Origin: Muricea muricata
Taxonomy: Eukaryota > Cnidaria > Anthozoa > Malacalcyonacea > Plexauridae
Direction: 5' to 3'
Length of the DNA: 64,000 nt
Assembly (NCBI GenBank): GCA_963855995.1
Contig: OY979716.1
Coordinates: 18,843,040-18,907,039 of the forward strand
The notes beneath the pieces were generated by a model, which was not told the origin of the DNA, searched no databases, and saw only the letters and a program-made list of their open reading frames with translations. Below are positions 33,692 through 44,374 of this stretch, one piece after another. Position numbers and translations under genes: made by a program. Each line of letters starts with the position of its first letter. Position 1 is the first letter of the stretch.

Positions 33692-34318
33692 ATGGCAAGA
33701 ACCAAGGCCTCAGACTACCAGAAAAAATATCGCGAAAAAAGAAAAAGAAAATTTGAAAAATATAAAAAGACTCAGAAATATGTTAAAAGAAATATTCCTG
33801 AAATACTGATAAAATTAGGAGCTCTTGAGACCGAAAAAGACCAAGGAGGTGTTCGTCAACTTAATTACCATGTTGTTCCTGAACTCTGAAACAGCCAGCG
33901 AGAGAATGTTCCTGAACTTGAAACCAGGCAGCGAGAGAATGTTCTTGAAGTTGAACTTGAAAACAGCCAGCGAGAAAATGTTCCTAAGGTTGAACTTGAA
34001 AACAGCCAGCGAGAGAATGTTCCTGAACTTGAAAACAGCCAGCGAGAGAATGTTCCTGAACTTGAAACCAGCCAGCGAGACAATGTTCCAGAAGTTGAAC
34101 TTGAAAACAGCCAGCGAGAGAATGTTCCTGAAGTTGAACTTGAAAACAGCCAGCGAGAGAATGTTCCTGAACCGGAACTCGGAAACAGCCGGCGAGAGAA
34201 TGTTCCTGAACTCGAAAACAACTAGCGAAAAAGTGCTCCTGAACTCGGAGACAGCCATCGAGAGAATGTTCCTGAATTTGAACCCGAAAACAGCCAGCGA
34301 GAGAATGTTTCAATCTAA
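33692..34318 (+). pseudogene. tandem-repeat protein (NSQRENVPE units)
   Basis: Starts at ATG 33692 with a very basic Lys/Tyr-rich N-terminus (KKYREKRKRKFEKYKK). One frame then runs to TAA 34316 through about a dozen repeats of ENSQRENVPE with optional VELEL spacers. In-frame TGA at 33887 and TAG at 34223 interrupt it. Both look like point changes within repeats. No known domain. The promoter with palindromes lies 170 bases upstream. Confidence 0.55.
33890..34318 (+). repeat. coding minisatellite, 30-48-bp units
   Basis: Repeats of GAAAACAGCCAGCGAGAGAA plus TGTTCCTGAACTT-type sequence, in units of 30 to 48 bp that keep the reading frame. Confidence 0.93.
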
Positions 34319-34996
34319 AACATTAACTGAATTAATAGGGGAAATTGTTCCCGCCGAATACAATGTATCATTAGAAAGTCTATACGGTTTTTAAGGAATT
34401 ATTATAACATTCTGTAAATGATGTTCAATATTTTGAAAATGTTTAATATCTTTTCTTAATTCTTATATGAATTGAAATATTTGTTGAATAAATGTTTAAA
34501 ACTACTATCGTATCCTTATTACTATTAGATTTAGTGTTATATCTAACGTTAGATTTAAGGCATAATATGTAAATTTACCGTGTAGGAGGGCTCCGGGATC
34601 GTAGTCCCACAACAAGCACAGAAAACAGTAAAAGGATGTATAAATACTCTTAGAGTTTTAACGGGTGATCCAATTATAATTGCGATAGATTATACATTGA
34701 AACTTATTTTTAGTTGAATAGCAAACGCCATAAATTTTGCGTCCGTTTCATTTATTTCTTTCAGTTTCTTCCGGTATTTCTGTTGATAGGTCGCTCCTCT
34801 TGTTTGTTCTTTCTCCATCTTTGAACTTTTGAAAATTCCCGTCAATTTTTGTTTTGATTGACAGGTGTTTCCACTTCCAATTTTTACATTTCTAGAGAAC
34901 TATAATTATCTTACATTACGTTTACGGCGTTTATTCTTATTGATTTTAAGTAAGTAACTTTATGTTTTGTGATTATTTTGGCTTTAACAATACGCG
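34319..34996. other. intergenic, one operator-like palindrome
   Basis: No gene apart from a short out-of-frame tail to 34394. A perfect ATCTAACGTTAGAT is at 34541-34554. Confidence 0.5.
34541..34554. promoter_or_regulatory. 14-bp palindrome, operator-like
   Basis: A perfect copy of ATCTAACGTTAGAT, also at 33473-33486 and 43928-43941. Confidence 0.5.
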
Positions 34997-35164
34997 ATGG
35001 AGGTTATTGTGGACGAGTTTCGAAAAAACAATGTTAACATCGATATAACGATACTATCCCAACACATTAATTACGTGCTTGGCATTCACGAGGATATGTA
35101 CAAAGAAATGGCAAATCGTTTGAATTCGGATGAATTGTTCAATGTTTTAAATGAAATAACGTAA
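34997..35164 (+). CDS. small unassigned ORF (55 aa)
   Basis: From ATG 34997 to TAA 35164, without interruption: an acidic, helical peptide (EVIVDEFRKNN, EDMYKEMANRL). Too short for assignment. Next to another small ORF on the same strand 45 bases downstream, consistent with a compact viral gene block. Confidence 0.35.
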   Translation: MEVIVDEFRKNNVNIDITILSQHINYVLGIHEDMYKEMANRLNSDELFNVLNEIT

Positions 35165-35208
35165 ACAGTTTTGGTCGTGTCGTGGCTTACTTGGCGCTGG
35201 TCTAACGA

Positions 35209-35355
35209 ATGAATATCTCCGAAGAAGACGTGATACGTGAAGCTGTTTGTATAGTGGTGCCAATTTTAAGAGACACCGCAAGAGTTGAGGGGAGTTTTAT
35301 ACGAAGAATATTTTCTGGCGTAGGGTATGCACTGTACGAATGGAGCATTTCATAA
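35209..35355 (+). CDS. small unassigned ORF (48 aa)
   Basis: From ATG 35209 to TAA 35355: MNISEEDVIREAVCIVVPIL, then a basic segment and a short hydrophobic end. Not recognised. Confidence 0.3.
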   Translation: MNISEEDVIREAVCIVVPILRDTARVEGSFIRRIFSGVGYALYEWSIS

Positions 35356-35765
35356 AACTACTACCGTAATCACAAGACTTTAAAAGAGTGCGAATTGGTG
35401 ATTATGTTATAGAATAAAGAGATTATTCGCTTACCAAATCTGAAATTTTGACACAGAAATTTTTGGTAGGGTGTTTTACACCCGATATATTATAAATACA
35501 ATATTTATTGAGATTTTTAAGAGACATTCTAAAGTTTTTTAATCACATACTATGAAAAGCTGTTGTACATTTGTATTAAAATAGTTTTTGAAAATGTTCA
35601 CGGAGTTTGTTTTTCAAATACTCTTGATAGGCTTTCTGACGGTTCGTCTCACACGATCTAAATTCTTCGAACGTTGTCTTATCATTTAGATTCCTGCCTT
35701 GACAGAGACTTTATGTAGAGAGTTTTCGAAAATATAAAGTGAATCGAACTGGAAATTTTAATGAT
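35356..35765. other. intergenic, nothing recognised
   Basis: AT-rich sequence before the tRNA-like pair. Confidence 0.5.
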
Positions 35766-35815
35766 GGACGCGTAGTGTAATGGTTATCACGTGTGCCTAA
35801 CACGGCACGAGGTTC
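35766..35815 (+). pseudogene. tRNA-Val-like fragment (AAC), no T arm
   Basis: TAGTGTAATGGTTATCACGT and the anticodon-loop region CCTAACAC match the 5' two thirds of eukaryotic tRNA-Val(AAC). The T arm and 3' acceptor strand are absent, as the sequence runs into the next tRNA-like unit 11 bases later. Confidence 0.65.
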
Positions 35816-35826
35816 TAAGTTCTTTA

Positions 35827-35898
35827 CCCCTATTAGTATAGTGGCCATTACCCCTGATTGTAGCTCAGGAGACTCGGGTTCGATTCCCGAATGGGGAG
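35827..35898 (+). tRNA. tRNA-Asp-like gene with GTA anticodon
   Basis: TAGTATAGTGG in the D arm, the T arm TCGGGTTCGATTCCCGA and an ATGGGGA 3' acceptor strand with G73 are those of tRNA-Asp. The anticodon stem CCTGA/TCAGG encloses TTGTAGC, giving anticodon GTA (Tyr) instead of GTC. The acceptor stem pairs 6 of 7, with a C1-A72 mismatch. There is no intron, unlike normal eukaryotic tRNA-Tyr. It may be a pseudogene or an anticodon-switched tRNA. Confidence 0.7.
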
Positions 35899-36200
35899 AG
35901 CCTTTTTTCTTTTTGTGCACGTGATGAGACCTAGATTACGCATCCCTGATCTCTCACACTTAGGCGTAGTTCTATGAACAAGACGACAATTCAAATAAAC
36001 TGTTGCTACGCGTAAATTACAAAGGTATTTGTTCATTCCTGTTCGATTTCTCACGCATTTACATAGTTTTCTGACCTAGCCGCCCACTTTGTATAAACTA
36101 TTAGGTTCTACCCAACTTTTTGAACAAACAAACAAATGACGAGCGTATAAGAGCAACACACTACTAGACAAGTTTTGTTAAAGTTCATTTAGTAATTAAG
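35899..36200. other. intergenic, nothing recognised
   Basis: No ORF or RNA gene seen between the tRNA-like unit and the secreted-type ORF. Confidence 0.5.
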
Positions 36201-36540
36201 ATGTTTTTGTCCACGTTCATCTTCTTGGTTCTCGTTGATATCAGCACAGAAACATGTGTTGAGTTACAATTCATAAATCTTATGGATTGTTCTGATGCGT
36301 CCATCAGCAGTATCGATGGGTTATCTTTAAGGAAATGGGTTAGGGCAGTGGATTTTTGACGCAATGACTTTGTGACGCTGAATATAACAAGGCTCTTATG
36401 GGTGTGCCCCAATGTAAGAGAGGTGAATCTTCGTGAAAATCCGAGACTCGATTGCAAGAAGATTCGAAAGTCTACATATATAAGGATGAAAACCGATTGT
36501 AAGTTCCAATTACGTACAAGAAGTGTCTCATCCTGCGAAA
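36201..36540 (+). pseudogene. secreted/LRR-like membrane protein, 5' part
   Basis: ATG 36201 opens a signal-peptide-like stretch (MFLSTFIFLVLVDIST). After one in-frame TGA (36357) a leucine-rich-like segment follows (LLWVCPNVREVNLRENPRLD, then C). The L-x-x-N-P-x-L-D-C pattern resembles a leucine-rich-repeat cap. The frame is cut by the LINE at about 36.55 kb. A type I membrane end with matching orientation lies just past the LINE (43190-43740), so both may be one gene split by the insertion. Confidence 0.45.
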
Positions 36541-36597
36541 GATCGTCATCCATATTGGTCAGTTTTATGGTCTCTCCTTCATTGCCTCGTATACAAA

Positions 36598-37664
36598 ATG
36601 GCGGAAAGTGCTGATTTTAATAACTATGCTCAATATGTCCATTTTAATGTTACAAATCTTGATCGTGATGCTTTCAAATTTCATAAATATAATCTTAACT
36701 TTTCATATGATGGAATACGGTTGAAATGGAACAGTACTCTTAAAGAATTGCTGGAATTCATTCAAAATACTGTTGGCCTAAATGGCAAGTGGATTTCACC
36801 TGGCGGTAGTTCTAAAAGGTACATTGACGCTGATTTTGAGTCAATAGCGAACTGGTATCCGGGTAAACAGAACTCGCTCCTTTTTCAAGGCAAGGATGGC
36901 AGTTTACTAAGTGAGTTTTTGATAATTTTGTTTACACAAGTGACAGTATTAAATTGTCCTGACAAAAATCAATCCCAGCCAGATAATACTGATATCGAAG
37001 GTCGTTCGCTATCGACCTCATTTGTTGAGAGTATTTGTGACTATACGAACGATGTTCATACCCCTAAAGCTAAGAAAGATGCAATATCTGTTGTTGATGT
37101 TTCAAGTATTGAAGAGCTTGAATATTTTGTTGATAACTCGTATCAAAACATGTCTGTCTTAAACACAGATCACTACGTTTTTAATCTACTCCTTTCGATT
37201 AAGTACTAATAACAACTCGTCTGCCATAGAGATACGTATTTCTAAAATTGAAAGTCGTATTGAAGGTGAAATGGAGAAATTATTAGCAAGAATATCAGAC
37301 CAAGATCAAATTATTGATGCAAATAAACAAGAGGTACATAGACTAAGTTTTGAAAATTTGCATTTAAAGTGACGAATTCTGAATCTGAAAGAGACGATAA
37401 TTTCCCAAGACAAAATATCAATCAAGAAAGATTCTGTTGGGAAGAGCAATAAGAATGAATGTACTATAATTGAGAATGAATGTACCCTAATTGATGACCA
37501 CATTTATAATAATTCTGGTTCTGACATTACTATCCAGGCCGTAAAGCCAAATAAAGTTATTTCAGAAGTTGTGGCTCAAAATGAATATTCAAACAAGACG
37601 CCTGCTAAGGCGTTCACTCGGCCTGCCAAACGAAAATGGGCACAAGGCCAGGCAGGGCTGTAAC
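36598..37664 (+). pseudogene. LINE ORF1 (RNA-binding type)
   Basis: From ATG 36598 the frame shows the pattern seen in ORF1 of CR1/L2-like LINEs: LKWNSTLKELLEFIQNTVGL, WISPGGSSKRY, WYPGKQNSLLFQGKDG. After a frameshift at about 37.2 kb comes a coiled-coil segment (IESRIEGEMEKLLARI), a TGA, and a basic tail (FTRPAKRKWAQG) ending at 37664. ORF1 proteins bind the element RNA. Confidence 0.7.
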
Positions 37665-39580
37665 TAGAGAGTTCATTGGGCGTGGGGTACATTCACTTAT
37701 TTCTGTTCTGCCCAACTAATTCCTTTTTAAATCAATTATTATTAGGGTACCTTCCAAGGCATTTTAAGACATTGCTAGCACATGCATCTTATGCAATCAC
37801 TAAGATAACCAAAAATCAATGTCTGAGTGACCTGCCAGGCACTCTGTCCAGAGTCGTAGTAGGATTGCATTTTTTAAAATTTAATTAAGATTAAAGACTT
37901 TCATACTACATATGTTAAACAAGATTCTTTTGCCATAATGCCACCAACAAATATTTTTTTTTGGAAGTAAAGAAAATTTTACTAAAAGTGTATACAATAC
38001 ATCAATCTATTAAATCCATCAATTTATTAAATCTATTCTGTAGCACACTGCCTGAAGTCTCCACGATACAATTTGTTGGGGAAATGTTGGCTAACCTTTT
38101 GATATATTGAAAAGCTTTGAATTAGATATTTGATGTGTTGATAAGGTGTCAGGTAAATATTTGGCATGTTTATAAAATGTTGGTAAGGATTTTGACTTGT
38201 TGACAAGTTTTCGAGCAGACTTTTGACATGTTGATAGGATCTGAGTTAGTCTTTTGATATGTGGACAAGCTTTGAAATGGACTTTTGACATGTTGATATG
38301 CTCCTAGTTAGACTTTTGGGTCGTTGAAAAGATGTCGGTTAGGTTTTTGGCTTGTTGACAAGATGTCGGTAAGGCTTTTGGCTTGTTGACAAGATGTCGG
38401 TTAGACTTTGACCTGTACATGCCCACAAGTTGTCAGCTAGACTTTCGACATGCTGACAAAGTATCTACTTCCAGAATGCTTCAGTTGTCAGTTAAAACAT
38501 TGGTATATTGGCAGGGTGTCTGATAAAGTTTTGGCAAATTGAGAAAGTGCCAGTTGAAATTTTACTAAATTTAAGTTAAATTTTGTTCTTTTTTTATTTT
38601 GCATTTTTGAGTTTTTTTCTTGCTATTTTAATTATTATAGCAACAATCTTCACAGTAATCGACTTAAAAGTATTTCTGTGATCTGTATTCTCTGTGATAT
38701 CCAATTTGAAATCCTTTCTCTGAGTCAACTATTCAACAATAAACATGTCAATTTTTTTATAAAGAAAGTTATTATAAATACTATAGATAAAGACTAAAAT
38801 GCCGCACTCAGCTATGACTGTTGACGTTCTAACAAAACAAGTATTGAAATCGCTCATAAAAACAGCAAAAATTAAAAATTAGACCAAGCTATTAAGTCTG
38901 AGGTCTCCACGATATATTTTGTTGGGAACTTTAGACTAACATATGTATTTCTGGAATTGGAATGTAAAATGTCTCTTACCTTTTATAATTATATGAGATT
39001 CCACAAGCAAATAAATCATTTTGCACGAAATATTAGCATCTCAACATAGGTAGAAATAGAAAACCAAGGAAAGAAATCACAACGTGTTTAGAATTAGGAA
39101 CACATTTCCTAGACTCACTCCTTAATCATGGAATGATGGAGTTTATCAAAATTTGCCGTTTTAAAACATTTCTGGAGCAATTTTTTGATAAAGAACCTTC
39201 CTGTCCCTTTTTGTTCACTATTCCATGTTAAAAATTGTGTTTTGTATGTAGATATTTCAGTAGAATTTGCGTTTGATTCTTGTGTAGAAATTTCTAAATT
39301 TCCTTAAGAGTAGGAATACAACAGAAAATGAAAGTTTCGCGGTGGAATTTGTCGTTTTAAAACATTTTGCATGAGAATTTTTGCACGTAAAACCTTCTTG
39401 CGGTTTAGATGTTCTAGCATACATGTTAAAATGCAGTTTTGTTGACATATTCCGCTGGAAATTGAGTTTAAACGCCGTGTTTAGGTCGGCTCACGCGGCT
39501 TGTGCCCAGCGGTATCACCCATTAGCGGCGGCACCGACTTCTGACACCGAAAAAAAAACAGAAACCGGGCGAATTTAAAA
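37665..39580. other. non-coding gap between LINE ORFs
   Basis: No recognisable gene. It holds a degenerate minisatellite and several short ORFs. It may be a foreign insertion, as CR1/L2 LINEs normally have a short ORF1-ORF2 spacer. I found no clear ends. Confidence 0.45.
38095..38560. repeat. degenerate minisatellite, about 35-bp period
   Basis: Units of TTTTGGCTTGTTGACAAGAT plus GTCGGTTAGGC repeat with strong divergence at both ends and near-identity in the middle (about 38330-38400). Confidence 0.85.
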
Positions 39581-39581
39581 C

Positions 39582-39606
39582 TCCGCCTCGCCTACGGCAG
39601 GCGGAG
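39582..39606. repeat. small hairpin
   Basis: CTCCGCCT and AGGCGGAG flank a 9-base loop, perfect 8-bp stem. Confidence 0.8.
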
Positions 39607-40060
39607 TAATAATGATAAACTGAATAGTATTAATGTTAGCGAGAATGGTGCCACTCTTGAGAACTCTGCCCCTGAAAGCCTAGGAAAAGCTCCATATGTA
39701 TAAGGGAACAATTCCGTACAAATCCAGTCACAGAATTCAGATATTTCGAATACAGTTTCATACGTAAACAAGAACAAGGATTGCAATAATAAGTTCAATA
39801 GGTATTTACATCAACAGCATTCTTATCAGAATAACAGTAAGTCCAGTTATGATAGTGATCAGAATCAACCCATTCCAGTCCATATTTCTATAAGGAAACG
39901 AACAAGAAAAGTAGGAATAAAACACAATTCAAAACGAAACAATTATAAAAGAAATGGTTCTGACTAGCTATGGCATAAATAATACTTCAAAAATTTACGA
40001 ACAATCGAAAAATCGAAACAGCAAGAACGCAAGAAATAATGAGGATTTTCGCACGAAACC

Positions 40061-43000
40061 GTGGGGAAGAGACAAAATCGGGTGGTCCCGATTTCATTAT
40101 TAGAGAATCATTCAGCGAGTGTGGGAAAAGATGCATATAGCAACCTGAAGAATACTAAGAATTTTTTTCGAACTCAAACTGTGAATTTTAGAAACTTAAT
40201 ATATGTTAATTGTACCAAGGAACAAAAGAGTACGCCTACTAACTTCTGTTTGTTGAATACCAGATCAGTAAATCGGAAAGAACTTTCCATTAAAGATTAT
40301 GTGTCTGAAAATGATATTGATATTCTGGCAATAACTGAGACATCGCTTCAAGAAAAAAATAATGATTTTTCCATTGCAGAAACGTGTCCAAAAGGATACC
40401 AATTTCACCATGTTAGAAGGAAAAATACACGTGGTGGAGGGGTTGGTTTGTTATTAAAGAAGCATATTAAAGTTAAAAAACAATCTCAGAAAGAATTTTC
40501 TTCTTTTGAGTACTTAGATGTTATCTTAAACGACTACAACATTTCTATAAGAACGATTGTCATCTACAGACCACCGCCATCAAAGGTCAACAATTTAAGA
40601 ACCTCAATGTTTTTTTGAAGAATTTTGCACATTTTTGGAACTAGTAATCATACTATCTGGTAATATATTGATAGTTGGACATTTTAACTTTCATGTAGAT
40701 AATACCAGAAATTCTGATACTATCACTTTTAATAAAATACTCGGATCGTTCAACTTGCAACAGCAAGCTAATGAGCCAACCCACAAGCAAGGGCATACTC
40801 TGGACTTGATTATAACAAGAAATGAAGATAGATTAGTCAATGATATCAAAATACACGACCCTGTAATATCTGATCATATGTCCGTACACCGTACATTACA
40901 GTTACAGAAACCACAACTACAGAAAACTGAAATTAACTATTGAAAATTAATTAAATGTTATAGACCTAGAAGTTTTGAATTTTTATGATGATTATGATCT
41001 CCCGGTCCTAATTGATAAATATGAGAATACTCTAAAAGAAACACTACAGAAACATGCTCCACTAAAACGACGATTAATAACTATTCGTCCTTCATCACCA
41101 TGGTATAATGAGGAGATTGGTAAAGAAAAAAGAAAACGTAGGAGATTAGAACGCCGGTGGCGCACATCTGGATTATGTATTGACAGATAATTATATGTTA
41201 AATTATGTGAAGTAGTAAATACTATGATAAGGAGGGCCAAAACAACGTACTACATCAATAATTTCTAACAATGCACATAATCAGAAAGTGTTGTTTAAAA
41301 CAGTAGATAAATTACTACATCGAAAGCCCGAAAAGCAATATCCCGCTGCATCCTCAACGATTGAACTTGCAAATAAATTTGCAGATTTCTTTAGTAATAA
41401 AATAACTGCTAAACGGAATTAGTCACTCATCCCTCCTATTGTACGCAATCAAATCAAGAGGAACAATATGTACAACGTGCTAAATTCATCAGTTTTCAAG
41501 ACGTCACGGAACATGAGATCAAACGTCTCATTGATAAAGTTGATAAAAAAACTTGTGAACTTGACCCAGTTCCAGCGACAATTTTTCAAGGTTGTAAGAA
41601 AAGCCTTCTACCTTTAATTACTACGATTGTTAACAAGTCATTACAGTCAGGTTGTATGCCTGGAAAACTTAAAGAAGCTGTTTTAAAACCGAAACTAAAG
41701 AAAGATTCGTTGAACAGTGAAGAATACATAAGTTTTCGACCAATCTCAAACTTAAAACTACTGTCTAAAGTAATTGAGAAAGTCGTTGCTGCTCAGCTCT
41801 TGGAACATCTGGTTGCTAACAATTTAGAAGAACCATTGCAATCGGCATATAAACTTCACCATAGTACTGAAACAGCCCTATTGAAAGTAAAAAATCATAT
41901 TCTTATAGCAGTTGATAATCATAAGTGTGTCGCCTTGTTATTATTGGATCTGTCAGCCGCATTTGACACTGTCGATCATGAACTGTTATTGCAACGATTG
42001 ATCAAACGATTTGGAATAGATGGGCAAGTACTGAAATGGTTCCAGTCCTATCTTAATGGCAGAACACAATGTGTAATAATAGATAATATCAAGTCTACAT
42101 CTAAAGATCTGTGATGTAGAGTGCCACAAGGATCAGTTCTTGGGCCGATACTATATTTATTGTACACTTCACCTCTTGAAGATATTATCAGAATTCATGG
42201 TCTAGACTTTCACTTTTATGCAGATGACTCGCAATTATATCTTGCTTTTGAGTCAACAGTAGAAGGAAAATTGGGAGCATTGGCGCAGATTGAGATATGT
42301 GCTAAAGAGATTGATATATGGATGGTTAAGAATAGAATAAAACTAAATGGTAACAAGACTGAACTGTTGATAATTAAGTCACGGAATGACTTATCTTCTG
42401 TTATAGAAAATATAAAAGTATCTAATTCAACAATTTAATCAAGTACATCAGCATATAACATTGGTGTAACGTTTGATGAATATATGTCCATGAATAAACA
42501 CATCACAAACATCTGCAAAAGCTGTTTTTTCCATTTAAGGAAAATAGCGAGAATAAAAGACTATCTATCAACGTCAGACATTCAAACACTAGTTCATGCT
42601 TTCATTACATCTAAACATTAATAACGGTAACTCTCTGTTATATGGACTACCTAAGTTCCTCATTGATCGACTACAAAATGTTCAAAATTGTGCTGCCAGG
42701 CTGGTGACAGGTAGCAAGAAATATAATCATATTACTCCGATAATGAAACAATTACATTGGCTCCCTGTAAATCAACGTATAATCTACAAAGTTGCTCTCA
42801 TTACGTATAAAGCTTTGAATGGCTTAGCTCCACATTAGATAAGAAATATGCTAAATTACTGCATATCATCAGTAAACCTACGTTCATCATCTAAAGGACT
42901 TCTTACTGTACCTCGTGTGAGATTAGTAAACTATGGTGAACGATCTTTCTCATATGCAGCACCGAAACTGTGGAATGAAATACCAGAGTATATTAGAAAA

Positions 43001-43066
43001 AGTGAAACTTTATCTATATTCAAAACTAGACCAAAAACATATCTCTTAAGACAGTATTATGATTAA
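40061..43066 (+). pseudogene. LINE ORF2: AP-type endonuclease and reverse transcriptase
   Basis: Broken into several frames. The endonuclease shows LLNTRSVNRKE, DILAITETSL, RGGGVGLLL, VGHFNFHVD (normally D-F-N), and ISDHMSV (40.2-40.9 kb). RT blocks are [48 protein letters not shown] and [10 protein letters not shown] (41.7-42.2 kb). The C-terminus has HWLPVNQRIIYKVALITYKA and LWNEIPEYIR. The frame changes near 40.62, 40.95, 41.2 and 42.44 kb, with in-frame stops (for example 42112-42114). This is an inactive copy. Confidence 0.92.
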
Positions 43067-43189
43067 GTAGACTCTATAAGATTTTAATATATAATTATAT
43101 TCTTAATTTCATGTTCAGCGCTATTGAGCTTTGGAAATAGCGCTATATAAATGTATTTATAATAATAATAATAATAATAATAATAATTG

Positions 43190-43740
43190 ACGTTCGATAC
43201 AAAAGCCTCAAGATCGACGTCCTCTTCCGCGAAGAACTCTCCGTCGACATTCGTAAGAGTAATTACCTCGACACTTCAACGGCGAACACTTCAATGAACA
43301 CGTCGACCGCTTCGGTGATCATTGTATTATCGACCTATCATGCGTCGATTAGATCTTCGATCGAGGTGTCCTACACGCTTAAGCCGGATAGTTTCATCGT
43401 TTTTTCTATGATTGAAGGAATGCAAGTTAAGAGCGCTTCTCGTCCTTTCTTCAACGGGTCAGTCAGTCACGAGCGACTCTACGTCCATTCCTCCTCTACA
43501 AACATTAAAAGATCCACGGTTAACATTAATTATTTCTATTGAATCAACAGCTGGCGCTCTCCTCGTCTTACTTTGTTTTTGGGCAACATATCGACAAATT
43601 CTCCAGTAGACAACTCGGCAACAACAACGTAGGATCGCCCAACACCAGCAGTCTCCTTCTCAGATTGAGTTGTTGTCGCTAGGGCCGTTAGAAGGTCACG
43701 AGACCAGTGCGAAGTCAAGATTTGTTTGCATAGAAAAAAT
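43190..43740 (+). pseudogene. type I membrane protein, 3' part
   Basis: Past the LINE tail the frame reads Ser/Thr-rich sequence (TSTANTSMNTSTAS), then after a frameshift a hydrophobic span (ALLVLLCFWATY near 43550-43590), followed by a polar Gln/Arg/Ser-rich tail. This fits stalk, membrane segment and cytoplasmic tail. With the 36.2-kb signal-peptide ORF it may form one gene split by the LINE, which is inference from orientation and position. Confidence 0.4.
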
Positions 43741-43837
43741 TCGAACGTGAAAACTCAAAATACTACGAAAATTAATCTGCAAAACTCTTTCAAACGCTAA
43801 CCAATCATAAACCATTAATTCTATCGTACGATCTAAC

Positions 43838-43995
43838 ATTAGATCTGACGCCAAGCTTTTAAAATATCTTCACAAAAGATTAAGCGTTATACCTAACGTT
43901 AAATCCTTATAATACCATTAGCGTTAAATCTAACGTTAGATATTGCGTCATATTTGACGTAAAGACCAATAGTATATAATTTACGAAACTTATTC
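43838..43995 (+). promoter_or_regulatory. RING-like gene promoter with palindromes
   Basis: Contains ATCTAACATTAGATC, ACCTAACGTTAAAT and the perfect ATCTAACGTTAGAT (43928-43941), then CCAAT (43966-43970) and TATATAAT (43973-43980), 35 bases before ATG 44015. The same palindrome occurs at 33473 and 34541, and the TATA context matches the 28433 promoter. Confidence 0.6.
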
Positions 43996-44014
43996 TCGAG
44001 AAGATATTGTTCAT

Positions 44015-44374
44015 ATGTTCGGGTTGCTTTCAAAATCCATTTCGAACACAGATGAAATGACCTGCCACTTCTGTTTGGACGATATCAGTCAATCATCAGT
44101 CCCTAGTTTAAATACCGAATGTTGCAACCAAACCGCACACTGTAAATGCTTTAAAACATGGATCCATAACTCCTTTATACGGACAAGAAACGTTCAAAGT
44201 TCCTGCGCTTACTGCCGTTCCAACTACAACGATGAAAAATGCTTCCTACGCTTAAAGAAAGTCGAACAGAACGAAGAATACTTAGAATCAGCGTGCTGTA
44301 AAACCAAATTACACTCAAACTGTATTACGAAACTTCATCAATTTTATGACACCAAGGAAATTAACCAAACTTAG
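44015..44374 (+). CDS. RING-like zinc-finger protein (119 aa)
   Basis: An intact ORF from ATG 44015. It shows CHFCLDD, then CCNQTAHCKCFKTWI, then CAYCRSNY, which gives the C-x2-C ... C-x-H-x2-C-x-x-W ... C-x2-C spacing of RING/RING-variant fingers that act as ubiquitin ligases. A second Cys/His cluster follows (CCKTKLHSNCITKLH). It is one of the better-preserved genes of the palindrome-linked group. The real family is uncertain. Confidence 0.6.
   Translation: MFGLLSKSISNTDEMTCHFCLDDISQSSVPSLNTECCNQTAHCKCFKTWIHNSFIRTRNVQSSCAYCRSNYNDEKCFLRLKKVEQNEEYLESACCKTKLHSNCITKLHQFYDTKEINQT

Larger units (their letters stand above)
36560..43189 (+). mobile_element. LINE (CR1/L2-like), ORF1 and ORF2
   Basis: ORF1 (36598-37664) and ORF2 (about 39.6-43.07 kb: endonuclease, RT with YADD) are followed by GCGCTATATAAATG and an AAT-repeat tail, typical of CR1/L2-type LINEs. 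Several stops and shifts disable it. The 1.9 kb between the ORFs, with a minisatellite, is unusually long and may itself be an insertion. Confidence 0.85.

Noticed and set aside
33815-34313. Long minus-strand ORFs opposite the minisatellite
   Set aside because: They are shadows of an in-frame repeat; every frame of such a repeat stays open.
33890-34318. CRISPR-like array
   Set aside because: The spacers are repeat-derived and the array is in-frame coding; the genome is eukaryotic.
38095-38560. CRISPR-like or telomeric repeat
   Set aside because: Degenerate minisatellite with no unique spacers and no telomere unit.
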